Assembly (NCBI RefSeq): GCF_900108335.1
Contig: NZ_FNVT01000014.1
Location: 245,004 to 309,003, forward strand
Source of the DNA: Nonomuraea solani
Lineage (GTDB): Bacteria; Actinomycetota; Actinomycetes; Streptosporangiales; Streptosporangiaceae
Length of the DNA stretch: 64,000 nt
Direction: 5' to 3'
Shown here one piece after another: positions 35,247-43,980 of this stretch. The notes below the pieces were generated by a model, which was not told the origin of the DNA, searched no databases, and was given only the letters and a program-made list of their open reading frames with translations. Numbering within the stretch: the first letter of the stretch is position 1; every line of letters begins with the position of its first letter. The position numbers and the translations under genes were made by a program.

Positions 35247-35977
35247 GTTCCCGCGAAGACGTGGGCCAGGTCGTCGAGCTGGCACGATATCCGGTGAAGT
35301 CTCTGGGCGGCGAGCGGCTGACGTCGGCCCGGATCACCGCCGCCGGCGTCGCCGGAGACCGGAGCTGGGCGGTCTACACCGAGGACGGCGGGATCGGCAG
35401 CGGCAAGACCACCCGCCGCTTCCGCCGCATCGACGGTCTGCTCGCCCTGCGCGCCCACCTGGACGACGGTGAGGTGCCGCTGGTGGTCCTCCCGGACGGG
35501 CGAGAGCATCGCGCCGACGACCCGGCGGCCGGTCAGACGCTCAGCACGCTTCTTGGTCGCCCTCTGCGACTGCGCCGTCAAACCTCCATCCCGCACCACG
35601 ACGAGTCCCCGATCCACCTCATCACCACCGCCGCGGTGCGGAAGCTGGAGGGGTTGCTCGGCGAACCCGTCGACATCGCCCGCTTCCGCGCGAACATCGT
35701 GCTGGAGGTCGAGGGCGACGACTTCATCGAGGACGCCTGGCAGGGCCGCCACCTCACCATCGGCGACCAGGTGGAGCTGTGTATCGGTCCCGGTATGCCC
35801 CGTTGCGTCATGGTCGGCCTGCCCCAGCCCTGCGCGGGCCTGGGGTCCGACACGCGGCTTCTCAAACTGCTCGGACGCGTCCATCAGGTGCGGTTCGGCC
35901 TTCAAGCCAGTGTCGTACGCGGCGGCACCGTACAACGAGGAGACCTCGCCGTACTCAGACCCCGGCCGGCTCGATGA
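35243..35977 (+). CDS. MOSC-domain protein
   Basis: 244 residues. The N-terminal MOSC_N beta-barrel begins with ELARYPVKSLGGERL, and the MOSC domain follows with FRANIVLEVEG, FIEDAWQGRHLTIGD and the conserved Cys in MPRCVMV, where molybdenum-cofactor sulfur transfer or substrate binding takes place. The family includes mARC-like reductases and YiiM-type proteins. No partner reductase is adjacent, so its electron donor is unknown. GTG start with GGAGG nine bases upstream. Confidence 0.9.
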   Translation: MSSREDVGQVVELARYPVKSLGGERLTSARITAAGVAGDRSWAVYTEDGGIGSGKTTRRFRRIDGLLALRAHLDDGEVPLVVLPDGREHRADDPAAGQTLSTLLGRPLRLRRQTSIPHHDESPIHLITTAAVRKLEGLLGEPVDIARFRANIVLEVEGDDFIEDAWQGRHLTIGDQVELCIGPGMPRCVMVGLPQPCAGLGSDTRLLKLLGRVHQVRFGLQASVVRGGTVQRGDLAVLRPRPAR

Positions 35978-36159
35978 GATCTCCCCGTCGGCGAACGGGT
36001 ACCGCAGCAGGACCCGCCCGGCAGGCCGCGACGGGTCCCCTCTGTCCAGCACCTCGTTGACCACATGCGCGCAGGTCGGCGCCGGTGATTTCGCCGACCA
36101 GGAAACCGGGCCCGCGCGGAACGTCGTCGTGACGGCCGAGCGCCTCGACGATGCCGTGC
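35978..36159 (-). pseudogene. Possible gene remnant with frameshift
   Basis: Between the MOSC gene and the trypco1 gene the minus strand contains two overlapping pieces of plausible coding sequence, one ending near GEITGADLRA and one beginning AHVVNEVLDRGDPSRP, which would join by a one-base shift in the GCGCGC run near 36065. No product recognised. The 3' extension runs into the MOSC gene, so at most this is a relic. Confidence 0.25.
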
Positions 36160-36495
36160 TCAGGTCGCCTCATCGCCCCACGTGGCCCTCACCGTGAAAG
36201 ACGCCTCCGCCGTCCCTTTCGTGAAGATCACCCCGAGTTCTCCGCCGAGCGTGAGCCCGAACTCCACTTCGATCTCTTTCGGCGCCTTCAGTTGCGCGCG
36301 CAGCTTCCCCAGGATGATCTCGATGGCCGGCCCGATCCGATCGAACGCCTCGGCCAGCGTCCAGGGCGCCTCCGTCAGCCTCCCCCCGCTCGACGCGAGC
36401 GTGATCCCTGGTCCAGGCTCGATCTCGGCCTCGATGAAGTGCTGCTCCTGCCCGTCGGCGCCGCCGACGGGTATGCGTACCCGCAACGTGTTCAT
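36160..36495 (-). CDS. Trypsin-co-occurring domain 1 (trypco1, CU044_2847 family) protein
   Basis: 111 residues, the whole domain. Pattern: short N-terminal strand (LRVRIPVGG), an amphipathic helix (LAEAFDRIGPAIEIILGKLRAQL), then IEVEFGLTLGGELGVIFTKG and ASFTVRATW, the hallmark strands of trypco1. Family members usually sit next to, or are fused with, trypsin-like peptidases in predicted biological-conflict systems. No peptidase or effector-associated gene is visible within 10 kb here, so this copy is an orphan. Function not established. Confidence 0.75.
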   Translation of the reverse strand: MNTLRVRIPVGGADGQEQHFIEAEIEPGPGITLASSGGRLTEAPWTLAEAFDRIGPAIEIILGKLRAQLKAPKEIEVEFGLTLGGELGVIFTKGTAEASFTVRATWGDEAT

Positions 36496-36755
36496 GGCCC
36501 GCCTTCTCTCCTCTCATCGACGATAGGCCCGGAAGGGCGTTCTGACTCCCGCAGGCGTCACCGCGCACACTGACGTTGGTCTGGCAGGCCATGTTGGAGT
36601 GGTCGCGTGCGTCGTCCGGCGTGCAGGAGAAGACCGGCCGTGGTCTCAGCGCCCGTCCTTCGAGAAAGCGGTAGCCGCTCTGGCGGGCGATGGCGAGTGA
36701 GTGTGCCGCCGTTGCACGCCGCCTACGGCGGAGGGGGCCGTGGCGGGTGGGCGGC

Positions 36756-36770
36756 TATGCTGCCCGCATG
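36756..36770 (+). promoter_or_regulatory. Leaderless -10 element for MarR gene
   Basis: TATGCT (36756-36761) lies six bases before the ATG at 36768, and there is no ribosome-binding site, so translation probably starts at the 5' end of the mRNA. The rest of 36496-36755 shows no gene. Confidence 0.5.
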
Positions 36771-37256
36771 AGCGGCGACGGGGAGAATCTCGGCTGGACC
36801 CTCGGTGTGCTGCTGCGCGCGTACCAAGGTTCGGTGGTCACGGTGATCGGGGACTTCCCGCACGGCCCGCGTGGTTACCAGACGCTCGCCGCCGTCGTGG
36901 GCGGCGACCATCCCACGCAGCTCGCGCTCGCCGCGCACCTGGGCATCGACAGGACCGTGCTGACGTACCTCATCGACGACCTGGCCGGGGCGGGGCTGGT
37001 GGAGCGGCGGCGGAATCCGGCCGATCGGCGGCAGCGCAGGATCGTGGCGACGGACGCCGGGGCCGAGGCGTTCGAGGATCTTGAGCGGCGCGTGCGCGAC
37101 GCCGAGGACGGACTGCTCGGCTCGCTCGACGCCGCCGAGCGTGACACGTTGCGGCGGCTGCTCTGGCGGGTGGCCTGCGACGTACGCGACATCGAGCCCG
37201 CCACCGATCCGTGCGACGTGGCCGAGGAACTGCTGTCGGACGGCGCTCCTCGCTGA
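36768..37256 (+). CDS. MarR-family transcriptional regulator
   Basis: 162 residues. The winged helix-turn-helix spans ~45-110, with LALAAHLGIDRTVLTYLIDDL as recognition helix and the wing VERRRNPADRRQRRIVAT, whose DRR signature is diagnostic. It precedes the LLM oxidoreductase genes in the same direction, and an inverted repeat at 37287-37330 between them is a likely target. Probably represses these oxidoreductases until a small aromatic ligand appears; ligand unknown. Confidence 0.9.
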   Translation: MSGDGENLGWTLGVLLRAYQGSVVTVIGDFPHGPRGYQTLAAVVGGDHPTQLALAAHLGIDRTVLTYLIDDLAGAGLVERRRNPADRRQRRIVATDAGAEAFEDLERRVRDAEDGLLGSLDAAERDTLRRLLWRVACDVRDIEPATDPCDVAEELLSDGAPR

Positions 37257-37286
37257 CCCACGGCGGAATGTCTTCCGGCAACTTGC

Positions 37287-37330
37287 TGTTGTGCAACTCG
37301 TTTGGCTTGGAGATAGTCTGCGGCACAACA
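37287..37330 (+). promoter_or_regulatory. Promoter flanked by long-spaced inverted repeat
   Basis: TGTTGTGC (37287-37294) and GCACAACA (37323-37330) are perfect inverted 8-mers; the first also belongs to GTTGTGCAAC, a local near-palindrome. Between them lie a -10-like TAGTCT (37314-37319) with TTGTGC 19 bp upstream. Plausible MarR operator controlling 37350. Confidence 0.5.
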
Positions 37331-37349
37331 CATTTGCCTTGGAGGGCAC

Positions 37350-38231
37350 ATGCCTGACTACGGCCACGACCTGCTGTTCGGGTCCTTCATCTCGCCCGCG
37401 AGCGCCGCCCCGCACCAGGTCGTCGCCCTGGCGCGGGAGTCCGAGGCCGCCGGGCTCGACCTGGCGACCTTCCAGGACCACCCCTACCAGTCGGCCTTCC
37501 TCGACACCTGGACGCTGCTGTCGTACGTCGCCGCCAGGACCGAGCGCATCCGCCTGTCGGGCAACGTCGTCAACCTGCCGCTGCGCCCGCCCGCCGTGCT
37601 GGCCAGGGCGGCGGCGAGCCTCGACCTGCTGAGCGGCGGGCGGTTCGAGCTGGGGCTGGGCGCGGGCGGGTTCTGGGACGCGATCGAGGCCATGGGCGGC
37701 CGGCGGCTGACGCCCGGGCAGGCCGTGGACGCGCTGAGCGAGGCCATCGACGTCATTCGCGGGGTGTGGGACGTGAGCGACAGGTCGCTGTTCCGGGTGG
37801 AGGGGACGTACTACCAGGTGGACGGGGCCAAGCGGGGGCCCGCGCCGGCGCACGACATCGGGATCTGGCTGGGCGCGTACAAGCCCAGGATGTTGCGGCT
37901 GATCGGCGCCAAGGCCGATGGCTGGATGCCGTCGCTGCCGTACATGAAGAGCCTGGACCAGCTCGCCGAGGGCAACACGATCATCGACGAGGCCGCGGTC
38001 GCGGCGGGACGGGACCCGGCGGCGATCCGCCGCCTGCTCAACATCGGCGCCCAGGCCGGGCCGCCCGCGCGGTGGGCCGAGCAGCTCGCGGCGCTGACCT
38101 TGGAGCACGGCTTCTCCGGCTACATCGTCATGGGCGACGACCCCGGCACCATCCGGGTGTTCGGCGAAGAGGTCGCCCCGGCGGTACGGGAGCTCGTGGC
38201 GGCCGAGCGGCTCGTGGCGGGGGAGCGATGA
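37350..38231 (+). CDS. LLM-class (luciferase-like) flavin/F420-dependent oxidoreductase
   Basis: 293 residues, full-length bacterial luciferase-like TIM barrel. Typical blocks are visible: LARESEAAGLDLATFQDHPYQ, RIRLSGNVVNLPLRPPAVLARAAASLD in two parts, GRFELGLGAG and GAYKPRMLRLIGAKADGW. FMN- or F420-dependent redox on an unknown substrate. Strong GGAGG before the ATG. Its stop overlaps the following gene (ATGA), whose N-terminal half is a shortened paralogue. Confidence 0.92.
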   Translation: MPDYGHDLLFGSFISPASAAPHQVVALARESEAAGLDLATFQDHPYQSAFLDTWTLLSYVAARTERIRLSGNVVNLPLRPPAVLARAAASLDLLSGGRFELGLGAGGFWDAIEAMGGRRLTPGQAVDALSEAIDVIRGVWDVSDRSLFRVEGTYYQVDGAKRGPAPAHDIGIWLGAYKPRMLRLIGAKADGWMPSLPYMKSLDQLAEGNTIIDEAAVAAGRDPAAIRRLLNIGAQAGPPARWAEQLAALTLEHGFSGYIVMGDDPGTIRVFGEEVAPAVRELVAAERLVAGER

Positions 38232-40309
38232 GCGCGGATCACGGGCATCCGCTGTGGTTCGGCGCCGTCCTTCCGGCGGACGAGCCCGAGCGGGCGCTGC
38301 TGAGTGAGGAGCTCGGCTACGACCTCGTCACCTTTCGCGACACGCCCGGCTCCCTCGACCCGTGGACGTTACTGAGCTGGGTCGCCGGGCGGACGAGCCG
38401 GGTTCAGCTCGTCGCGGCCGTCCCCGCCGGGCCGGTTCCGGCCGTGACGGGGCGGGCGGCGGCCGGCCTGGACCTGCTCTCCGGCGGCCGCGTCACGCTG
38501 CTGCTGGCGGAAGACGGCGAGGCGATCGACGTGATCCGGGGGGTCTGGGCGGCCGGTGATCGGTCGCCGCTGTTCTACGACGGCGATCACTATCGGGTGG
38601 CGGGTACGGAACGTGGCCCGGCTCCGGCGCACAACATCCCGATCTGGATCGACGGGAGCCCGGAGCTCGCCGGCCGGAAGGCGGACGGCTGGCTCAAAGA
38701 CGAGGGCACCGGGGAGGCCCTCGACGTGGCGGCCGTCGCGGCGGGGCGGGAGCCGCGTGAGGTGCGGCGGCTGGCCCGCGTCACCGGGCGTGAGCCGGTG
38801 GACGAGCTGCTGCCGATGGTCCTCGACGAAGGGGTCAGCACGTTCCTCATGGAAGCGGACGACCCCGGCACCCTGCGGCGCTTCGCCACCGACGTGGCGC
38901 CTGCGCTGCGCGCGGCCGTCGCCCGTGAACGCCTGACCCGCGGCACCCACGAGCCCGCCACGATCCCGAGCACCTTCGTCCGCCGCCACCGCCGTGACGG
39001 CATCGACTACGACGGCATCCCGGCCTCCCTGGCCCGGACGGCGATCGAACCCGGGGACGCCGGATACGCACGCGTACGCTCCACGTACCTGCGCGGCGGA
39101 TCACCCGGCCTGGTGCTGCGCCCCGGCACGCCCGGCGAGGTGAGCGAGGCCGTGCGCTTCGCCGCCGCCCAGCCGGTCAAGTTGTCCATCCGCAGCGGCG
39201 GCCACGGCATCAGCGGCCGTTCGACCAACAACGGCGGCATCGTCATCGACGTGTCCCGCCTCAACGCCATCGAGATCCTCGACAAGGCGGCCCGCCGCGT
39301 CCGCATCGAGCCGGGCGCCCGCTGGACCGACGTCGCCGCCGCGCTCGCCCCGCACGGATGGGCGCTCACCTCCGGCGACTACGGCGGCGTGGGCGTCGGC
39401 GGCCTGGCCACCTCCGGCGGGATCGGCTGGCTGGCACGCGAGCACGGCCTCACCATCGACCACCTCCGCGCCGTGGAGCTCGTCCTGGCCGACGGCTCGC
39501 ACGTCCGCGCCGACGAGAGCGAGAACGCGGAGCTGTTCTGGGGCGTACGCGGCGCGGGCGCCAACTTCGGCATCGTCACGTCGTTCGAGTTCGAGGTGGA
39601 CGAGGTCGGCCCGGTGGGATTCGCCCGCTTCGCCGTGGACGCCACCGACACGGCCGGGTTCCTGGAGCGCTGGGGAGCCGCCCTTGAGGCCGCGCCGCGC
39701 GAGGTGACCAGCTCCCTCATCATCGGCCAGCCACGCCCGGGGCAACCGCTGCTCGCCCAGGTCATGACCGTCGTGGACACGGACGACGCCGAGACGATCA
39801 TCGACCGGCTGCAGCCCCTCGCCGCCGCCGCGCCGCTGCTGGACTACTCGATCCAGGTGGTGCCGTACGAGGCGATCATGAACGTCCCGCAGGGCGCGCA
39901 CGACGCGCAGGGCGAGCCGGTGACCCGCTCGGCCCTCGCCGATCACCTCACGCCCGAGCTGGCCACGGACGTGGCACGGCTGGTCGCGAGCGGGCAGACG
40001 TACTTCTTCCAGATCCGCGCGGTCGGCGGCGCCGTCGCCGACGTGCCCCCGGACGCGACCCCCTACGCGGGCCGGGCCGCGAACTTCCAGCTCGTGGCGT
40101 TCGGACCCAGCCGCCGGGGCCTCGACCAGGCCTGGGACGGGATGCGGCGGCACTTCTCCGGCCTGTACATCAACTTCGAGACCGACCCCCGCCCCGAACG
40201 CCTCCACGACGCCTACCCCGACGCCACGCTCCAGCGGCTGCGCGCGCTCAAACGCCGCTACGACCCGGGCAACGTCTTCCGCGACAACTTCAACATCACC
40301 CCGTCGTGA
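38228..40309 (+). CDS. Fusion of degenerate LLM domain with berberine-bridge-type FAD oxidase
   Basis: 693 residues. Residues 1-~225 are paralogous to the upstream LLM protein but lack about 25 residues after the GGR strand and another block before KADGW, so this half may be catalytically dead. Residues ~265-693 are a complete FAD-linked oxidase: SIRSGGHGISGRS contains the His for 8-alpha covalent FAD, GVGVGGLATSGGIGWLAREHG the second FAD loop, and DPGNVFRDNFNI the BBE tail. The Cys used for bicovalent FAD in berberine-bridge enzymes is absent (GDYGG instead). ATG overlaps the LLM stop. Confidence 0.86.
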   Translation: MSADHGHPLWFGAVLPADEPERALLSEELGYDLVTFRDTPGSLDPWTLLSWVAGRTSRVQLVAAVPAGPVPAVTGRAAAGLDLLSGGRVTLLLAEDGEAIDVIRGVWAAGDRSPLFYDGDHYRVAGTERGPAPAHNIPIWIDGSPELAGRKADGWLKDEGTGEALDVAAVAAGREPREVRRLARVTGREPVDELLPMVLDEGVSTFLMEADDPGTLRRFATDVAPALRAAVARERLTRGTHEPATIPSTFVRRHRRDGIDYDGIPASLARTAIEPGDAGYARVRSTYLRGGSPGLVLRPGTPGEVSEAVRFAAAQPVKLSIRSGGHGISGRSTNNGGIVIDVSRLNAIEILDKAARRVRIEPGARWTDVAAALAPHGWALTSGDYGGVGVGGLATSGGIGWLAREHGLTIDHLRAVELVLADGSHVRADESENAELFWGVRGAGANFGIVTSFEFEVDEVGPVGFARFAVDATDTAGFLERWGAALEAAPREVTSSLIIGQPRPGQPLLAQVMTVVDTDDAETIIDRLQPLAAAAPLLDYSIQVVPYEAIMNVPQGAHDAQGEPVTRSALADHLTPELATDVARLVASGQTYFFQIRAVGGAVADVPPDATPYAGRAANFQLVAFGPSRRGLDQAWDGMRRHFSGLYINFETDPRPERLHDAYPDATLQRLRALKRRYDPGNVFRDNFNITPS

Positions 40310-40733
40310 ACTCCTTCCCGAAGTCATATGTACGCCACTTCCCGGGCCGCAGCCGGACCGTGACCCATCCGCTCAAACCCTCCTCGATCGCCTGGAAGAA
40401 CCGCCGTCCGTCGTCATCACCGAGATAACGGATCGACCACTCCAGGTACTCCGCCGGATCCGTCGCCTCGTAGCCGGCGACGGATCCCTCGACCGAGACG
40501 TACCTGTACGGCATCGCCTCCTGCTGCACCGTGAACCCGGCCTGCCCGGCCGCGCGGACGGCCCGCAGCTTGCGGCTGCCCTCCGGGGTGCTGATCCTGA
40601 TGTCGCCGCCGGGCTCGTAGCCGTACCAGATGGGCACCGACAGCGGCACCTCCCCCTCGGCCACGCTCAGCACGCCGATACGCGTCCCCGCCAGGAAACT
40701 CTCCCGCTCCTCCACGGTCATCCATGCGTTCAT
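40296..40733 (-). CDS. Pyridoxamine 5'-phosphate oxidase-like FMN/F420-binding protein
   Basis: 145 residues, a single split beta-barrel. Motifs include FLAGTRIGVLSV near the N-terminus, PLSVPIWYGYEPGGDIRI, and RYVSVEGSVAGYE. Members of this family use FMN, F420 or heme; which one applies here is not clear. It is convergent with the LLM-BBE fusion (14-bp overlap) and divergent from the SARP gene. Confidence 0.87.
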   Translation of the reverse strand: MNAWMTVEERESFLAGTRIGVLSVAEGEVPLSVPIWYGYEPGGDIRISTPEGSRKLRAVRAAGQAGFTVQQEAMPYRYVSVEGSVAGYEATDPAEYLEWSIRYLGDDDGRRFFQAIEEGLSGWVTVRLRPGKWRTYDFGKEFTTG

Positions 40734-40784
40734 ACGCCCATCCTGGACCGAGCCGCTGTCGGAAGGCTGTTGGCGCGCTGTCGC

Positions 40785-40800
40785 TATGCTCTGGCCTGTG
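40785..40800 (+). promoter_or_regulatory. Leaderless -10 element for SARP gene
   Basis: TATGCT (40785-40790), the same hexamer as in front of the MarR gene, ends seven bases before the GTG at 40798, and no ribosome-binding site precedes that GTG. A leaderless transcript is likely. Confidence 0.55.
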
Positions 40801-43800
40801 CGTTTCGGGGTGCTGGGTCCACTCGAGGTGCGGACGGACGAGGGCGACGCCGTGGCGATCCCCGAGCTCAAGGTCCGCGCCCTGCTGGCGGATCTGCTGA
40901 TCGGCGAGGGGCGCTCCGTCTCGCCCGATCGCCTGATCGACGACCTGTGGGGCGATCGGCTGCCGCGCAACCCCGCCAACACGCTGCAGCACAAGGTCTC
41001 GCAACTGCGCCGCGTGCTCGAAACGGCCGAACCGGGCGGCCGTGACCTCGTCACGTACGGTCCCGCCGGCTACCGGCTGCGCCCCCTGCCCGGCTCGCTC
41101 GACGCCGAACTCTTCCAGGCCCTGGTCACGCGCGCGGCCGGGCTGGAGGACCCCCGGGAGCGCGCCGCCCGGCTCGGCGAGGCGCTCGCGCTGTGGCGCG
41201 GCCCGGCCCTGGCCGACTTCGCGGACGCCGAGTTCGCCCAGGCGGCCATCGCCCGGCTGACGGAGTCGCGGCTGCTCGCGTGGGAGCAGCGGGCGGAGGC
41301 GCGGCTGGAGCTGGGCGAACACGGGGCGCTCGCGGGGGAGCTGGCGGGGCTGGTGGCGGCGTACCCGCTGCGCGAGCGGCTGCGCGCCGCCCACCTTCGT
41401 GCCCTGTACGGGGCCGGCCGGCAGAGCGAGGCCCTGAGCGGCTACGAGGAGCTGCGCCGCCGGCTGGCCGACGAGCTGGGCGTGGACCCGGGCCCCGGCC
41501 TCACCGCCCTGCACGAATCCATGCTCAAACAGGACCCCGCCCTCGCCGTCCGCCCGCGCACCAACCTGCCCGCGCCGGTCACCGGCCTCATCGGCCGGGA
41601 GCAGGACGTCGAAGAGGTACGCGCGCGGCTGGCGCACAGCAGGCTCGTCACGCTGACGGGCCCGGGCGGCGTCGGCAAGACCCGCCTGGCCCTCGAAGCC
41701 GCCGCCGGCACCGCCCGCGACACGTTCGCCGACGGCGTCTGGCTGGTGGAACTGTCCGCCTTCTCCACCGCCGGCCCGGCCGCGCTGGCCGCGGCGATCC
41801 TGACCACCCTCGACATCCGCGACGACGCGGGGACGTCCGGCGCCCCGGCCCCGCCCGGCGGTTCCGCTCCGGCCCGGCTCGTTCACGCCCTGCGCGGCAA
41901 GCGGATGCTCCTGGTCCTGGACAACTGCGAGCACGTGATCGAGGCCGTGGCCGACCTGACCCACGCCCTCCTGCGCGGCGTCCCCGGCCTGCGCGTCCTG
42001 GCGACCAGCCGCGAGCCCATCGGCGTCGAAGGCGAGACCCTGCACGCCGTACCCCCGCTGGGGGAACGGGACGCCGTGCGCCTCTTCCTGACCCGGGCGG
42101 CCGCCGCGGTCCCCGGCTTCACCGGAACGGACGCCGACTCCGACGCCGTCGCCACCATCTGCCGCCGCCTCGACGGCCTGCCGCTGGCGCTGGAGCTGGC
42201 CGCGACACGGGTCCGCGTCCTCGGTGTACGCGAACTGGCGGCGCAACTCGGCGAGCGCTTCCGGCTGCTGACCGGCGGCAGGCGAGACGCCCCCGCCCGG
42301 CAGCGGACCCTGCACGCGGTGATCGACTGGAGCTGGAGCCTGCTCGGCGACCAGGAACGCCGCCTGCTGCGCAGACTCGCCGTACACGCCGACGGTTGCA
42401 CGCTCGAAGCCGCGGCGCAGGTCAGCGGCGAGCAGGACGTGCTGGACGTGATGACCCGGCTGGTCGACCGCTCTCTGGTCGTGGTGGAGAGAGGCGCGGC
42501 GGGCGCCAGGTTCCGCCTGCTGGAGTCGATCGCCGCCTTCAGCCTCGACCGCCTGCGCGACGCCGCGGAAACGGATCTCGTACGGGACCGCCACGCCCGC
42601 TACTACCTGGACCTGGCGGAGCGGGCCCGGCCGCACCTGTACGGCTCCGAGCAGCGCCAATGGCTGCACCTCCTGGACCTCGAACGCGCCAACCTGCGCG
42701 CCGCCCTCGACCACACCGCCAGGCGCGGCGCGGGCGACCTGGCACTGCGCCTGGTCAACGCCCTGGCCTGGTACTGGTTCCTGCGCGGCCGCCTGAGCGA
42801 GGCCCGCCACTGCCTGGACCTGGCCCTGACCACCGGCGAGCCCACCCCGTCGGCCGCGCGGGCGACGGCGATGGCCTGGCGGACCGGAATCGCCATCCGC
42901 ATGGGCGCCGTCCCCGACCCGGTGCCCCAGAGCGACGCGGCCATGCGCGCCTTCCCCGACGACGGAGACCCGGCCGGGCGGGCGCGGGCCCAGTGGTTCC
43001 TGGGCTTCGCGCAGCTCGGGGTCGGCGAGCCGGCCGACAGCCGGGCCCGGGTGGAGGAGGCGCTGGTCACGTTCAGGGAGCTCGGCGACCGCTGGGGGAT
43101 CGCCGCCGCGCTGAGCAGCCGCGCCCGCCAGTCCCTCGAACGCAGCGACATTCCCGCGATCAGGCGCGACGGCGAACGCTGCGCGGAGCTGTTCGACGAG
43201 CTCGGCGACTGCTGGGGCACCCTGCAGGCCATGGACTCCCTCGGCCCGCTGGAGGAGATCACCGGCGACTACGGCCAGGCCACCCGCTACTACCGCGAGG
43301 GCCTGCGGGTCGCGGAAGAGCTCGGGCTCTGGTCGGACGTCTCCTCCGCCCTGTCCAGGCTCGGCCGGATCGCCCTGCTGACCGGCGACCACGAACAGGC
43401 CGACGAGCTGCACGAACGCGCCAGACGCCTGGCCGCCGAGCAGTCGAACAAGTCGATGGAGGAGTTCGCCAAGATCGGCCTCGGGCTGGCGGCCCGGCGG
43501 CGCGGCGACTTCGAGGCCGCCGCCGAGCACCTGCGGACCGGCCTCGACTGGCTCCGGCAGACCGGCTGGGCGGGCGGGCTCGCGCTGCTCCTGGCCGAGT
43601 CCGGGTTCATCGCCGAACAGCGCGGCGACGCCGCCACGGCCCTCGCCCTGCACCTCGACGGCCTCGACCAGGCCATGACGGCGGGTGACCCCCGGGCGCT
43701 GGCGCTGGCTTTGGAGGGTCTGGCCGGAGCCACGTCACTCGCCGCCGACCACTGTCTCGCCGACCACCGCCTCGCCGCCCGCCTCCTCGGCGCCGCCACG

Positions 43801-43980
43801 ACCCTGCGCGAATCGGCCGGCGCGCCACTGCCTCCGGGCGAAAGCGCCGACGTCGGCCGCATCACCGCCAGAACACGGCAGGCCCTCGGAGAACGCGTCT
43901 TCGACGAGCAGCTCCGCCTCGGCCTCGCCACCCCGCCCGGCGAATTGACCGCTCAGGCCAGATCCCACAGCAGCCGGTAG
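40798..43980 (+). CDS. SARP/AfsR-type regulator: OmpR-like wHTH, BTAD, NB-ARC and TPR
   Basis: 1060 residues. Order: winged HTH ~1-95 (VRFGVLGPLEVRTDEG, LLADLLIGEGRSVSPDRLIDDLWG split), BTAD ~95-245 (YGAGRQSEALSGYEELRRRL), NB-ARC ~255-560 with intact Walker A GPGGVGKTRLALEAA, Walker B MLLVLDNCEHV and GLPLALELAATR, then a TPR-rich tail. SARP regulators activate secondary-metabolite genes. The P450 and methyltransferases within 6 kb might be targets, but no biosynthetic core enzyme is nearby. It overlaps the convergent kinase gene by 28 bp. Confidence 0.93.
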   Translation: MRFGVLGPLEVRTDEGDAVAIPELKVRALLADLLIGEGRSVSPDRLIDDLWGDRLPRNPANTLQHKVSQLRRVLETAEPGGRDLVTYGPAGYRLRPLPGSLDAELFQALVTRAAGLEDPRERAARLGEALALWRGPALADFADAEFAQAAIARLTESRLLAWEQRAEARLELGEHGALAGELAGLVAAYPLRERLRAAHLRALYGAGRQSEALSGYEELRRRLADELGVDPGPGLTALHESMLKQDPALAVRPRTNLPAPVTGLIGREQDVEEVRARLAHSRLVTLTGPGGVGKTRLALEAAAGTARDTFADGVWLVELSAFSTAGPAALAAAILTTLDIRDDAGTSGAPAPPGGSAPARLVHALRGKRMLLVLDNCEHVIEAVADLTHALLRGVPGLRVLATSREPIGVEGETLHAVPPLGERDAVRLFLTRAAAAVPGFTGTDADSDAVATICRRLDGLPLALELAATRVRVLGVRELAAQLGERFRLLTGGRRDAPARQRTLHAVIDWSWSLLGDQERRLLRRLAVHADGCTLEAAAQVSGEQDVLDVMTRLVDRSLVVVERGAAGARFRLLESIAAFSLDRLRDAAETDLVRDRHARYYLDLAERARPHLYGSEQRQWLHLLDLERANLRAALDHTARRGAGDLALRLVNALAWYWFLRGRLSEARHCLDLALTTGEPTPSAARATAMAWRTGIAIRMGAVPDPVPQSDAAMRAFPDDGDPAGRARAQWFLGFAQLGVGEPADSRARVEEALVTFRELGDRWGIAAALSSRARQSLERSDIPAIRRDGERCAELFDELGDCWGTLQAMDSLGPLEEITGDYGQATRYYREGLRVAEELGLWSDVSSALSRLGRIALLTGDHEQADELHERARRLAAEQSNKSMEEFAKIGLGLAARRRGDFEAAAEHLRTGLDWLRQTGWAGGLALLLAESGFIAEQRGDAATALALHLDGLDQAMTAGDPRALALALEGLAGATSLAADHCLADHRLAARLLGAATTLRESAGAPLPPGESADVGRITARTRQALGERVFDEQLRLGLATPPGELTAQARSHSSR

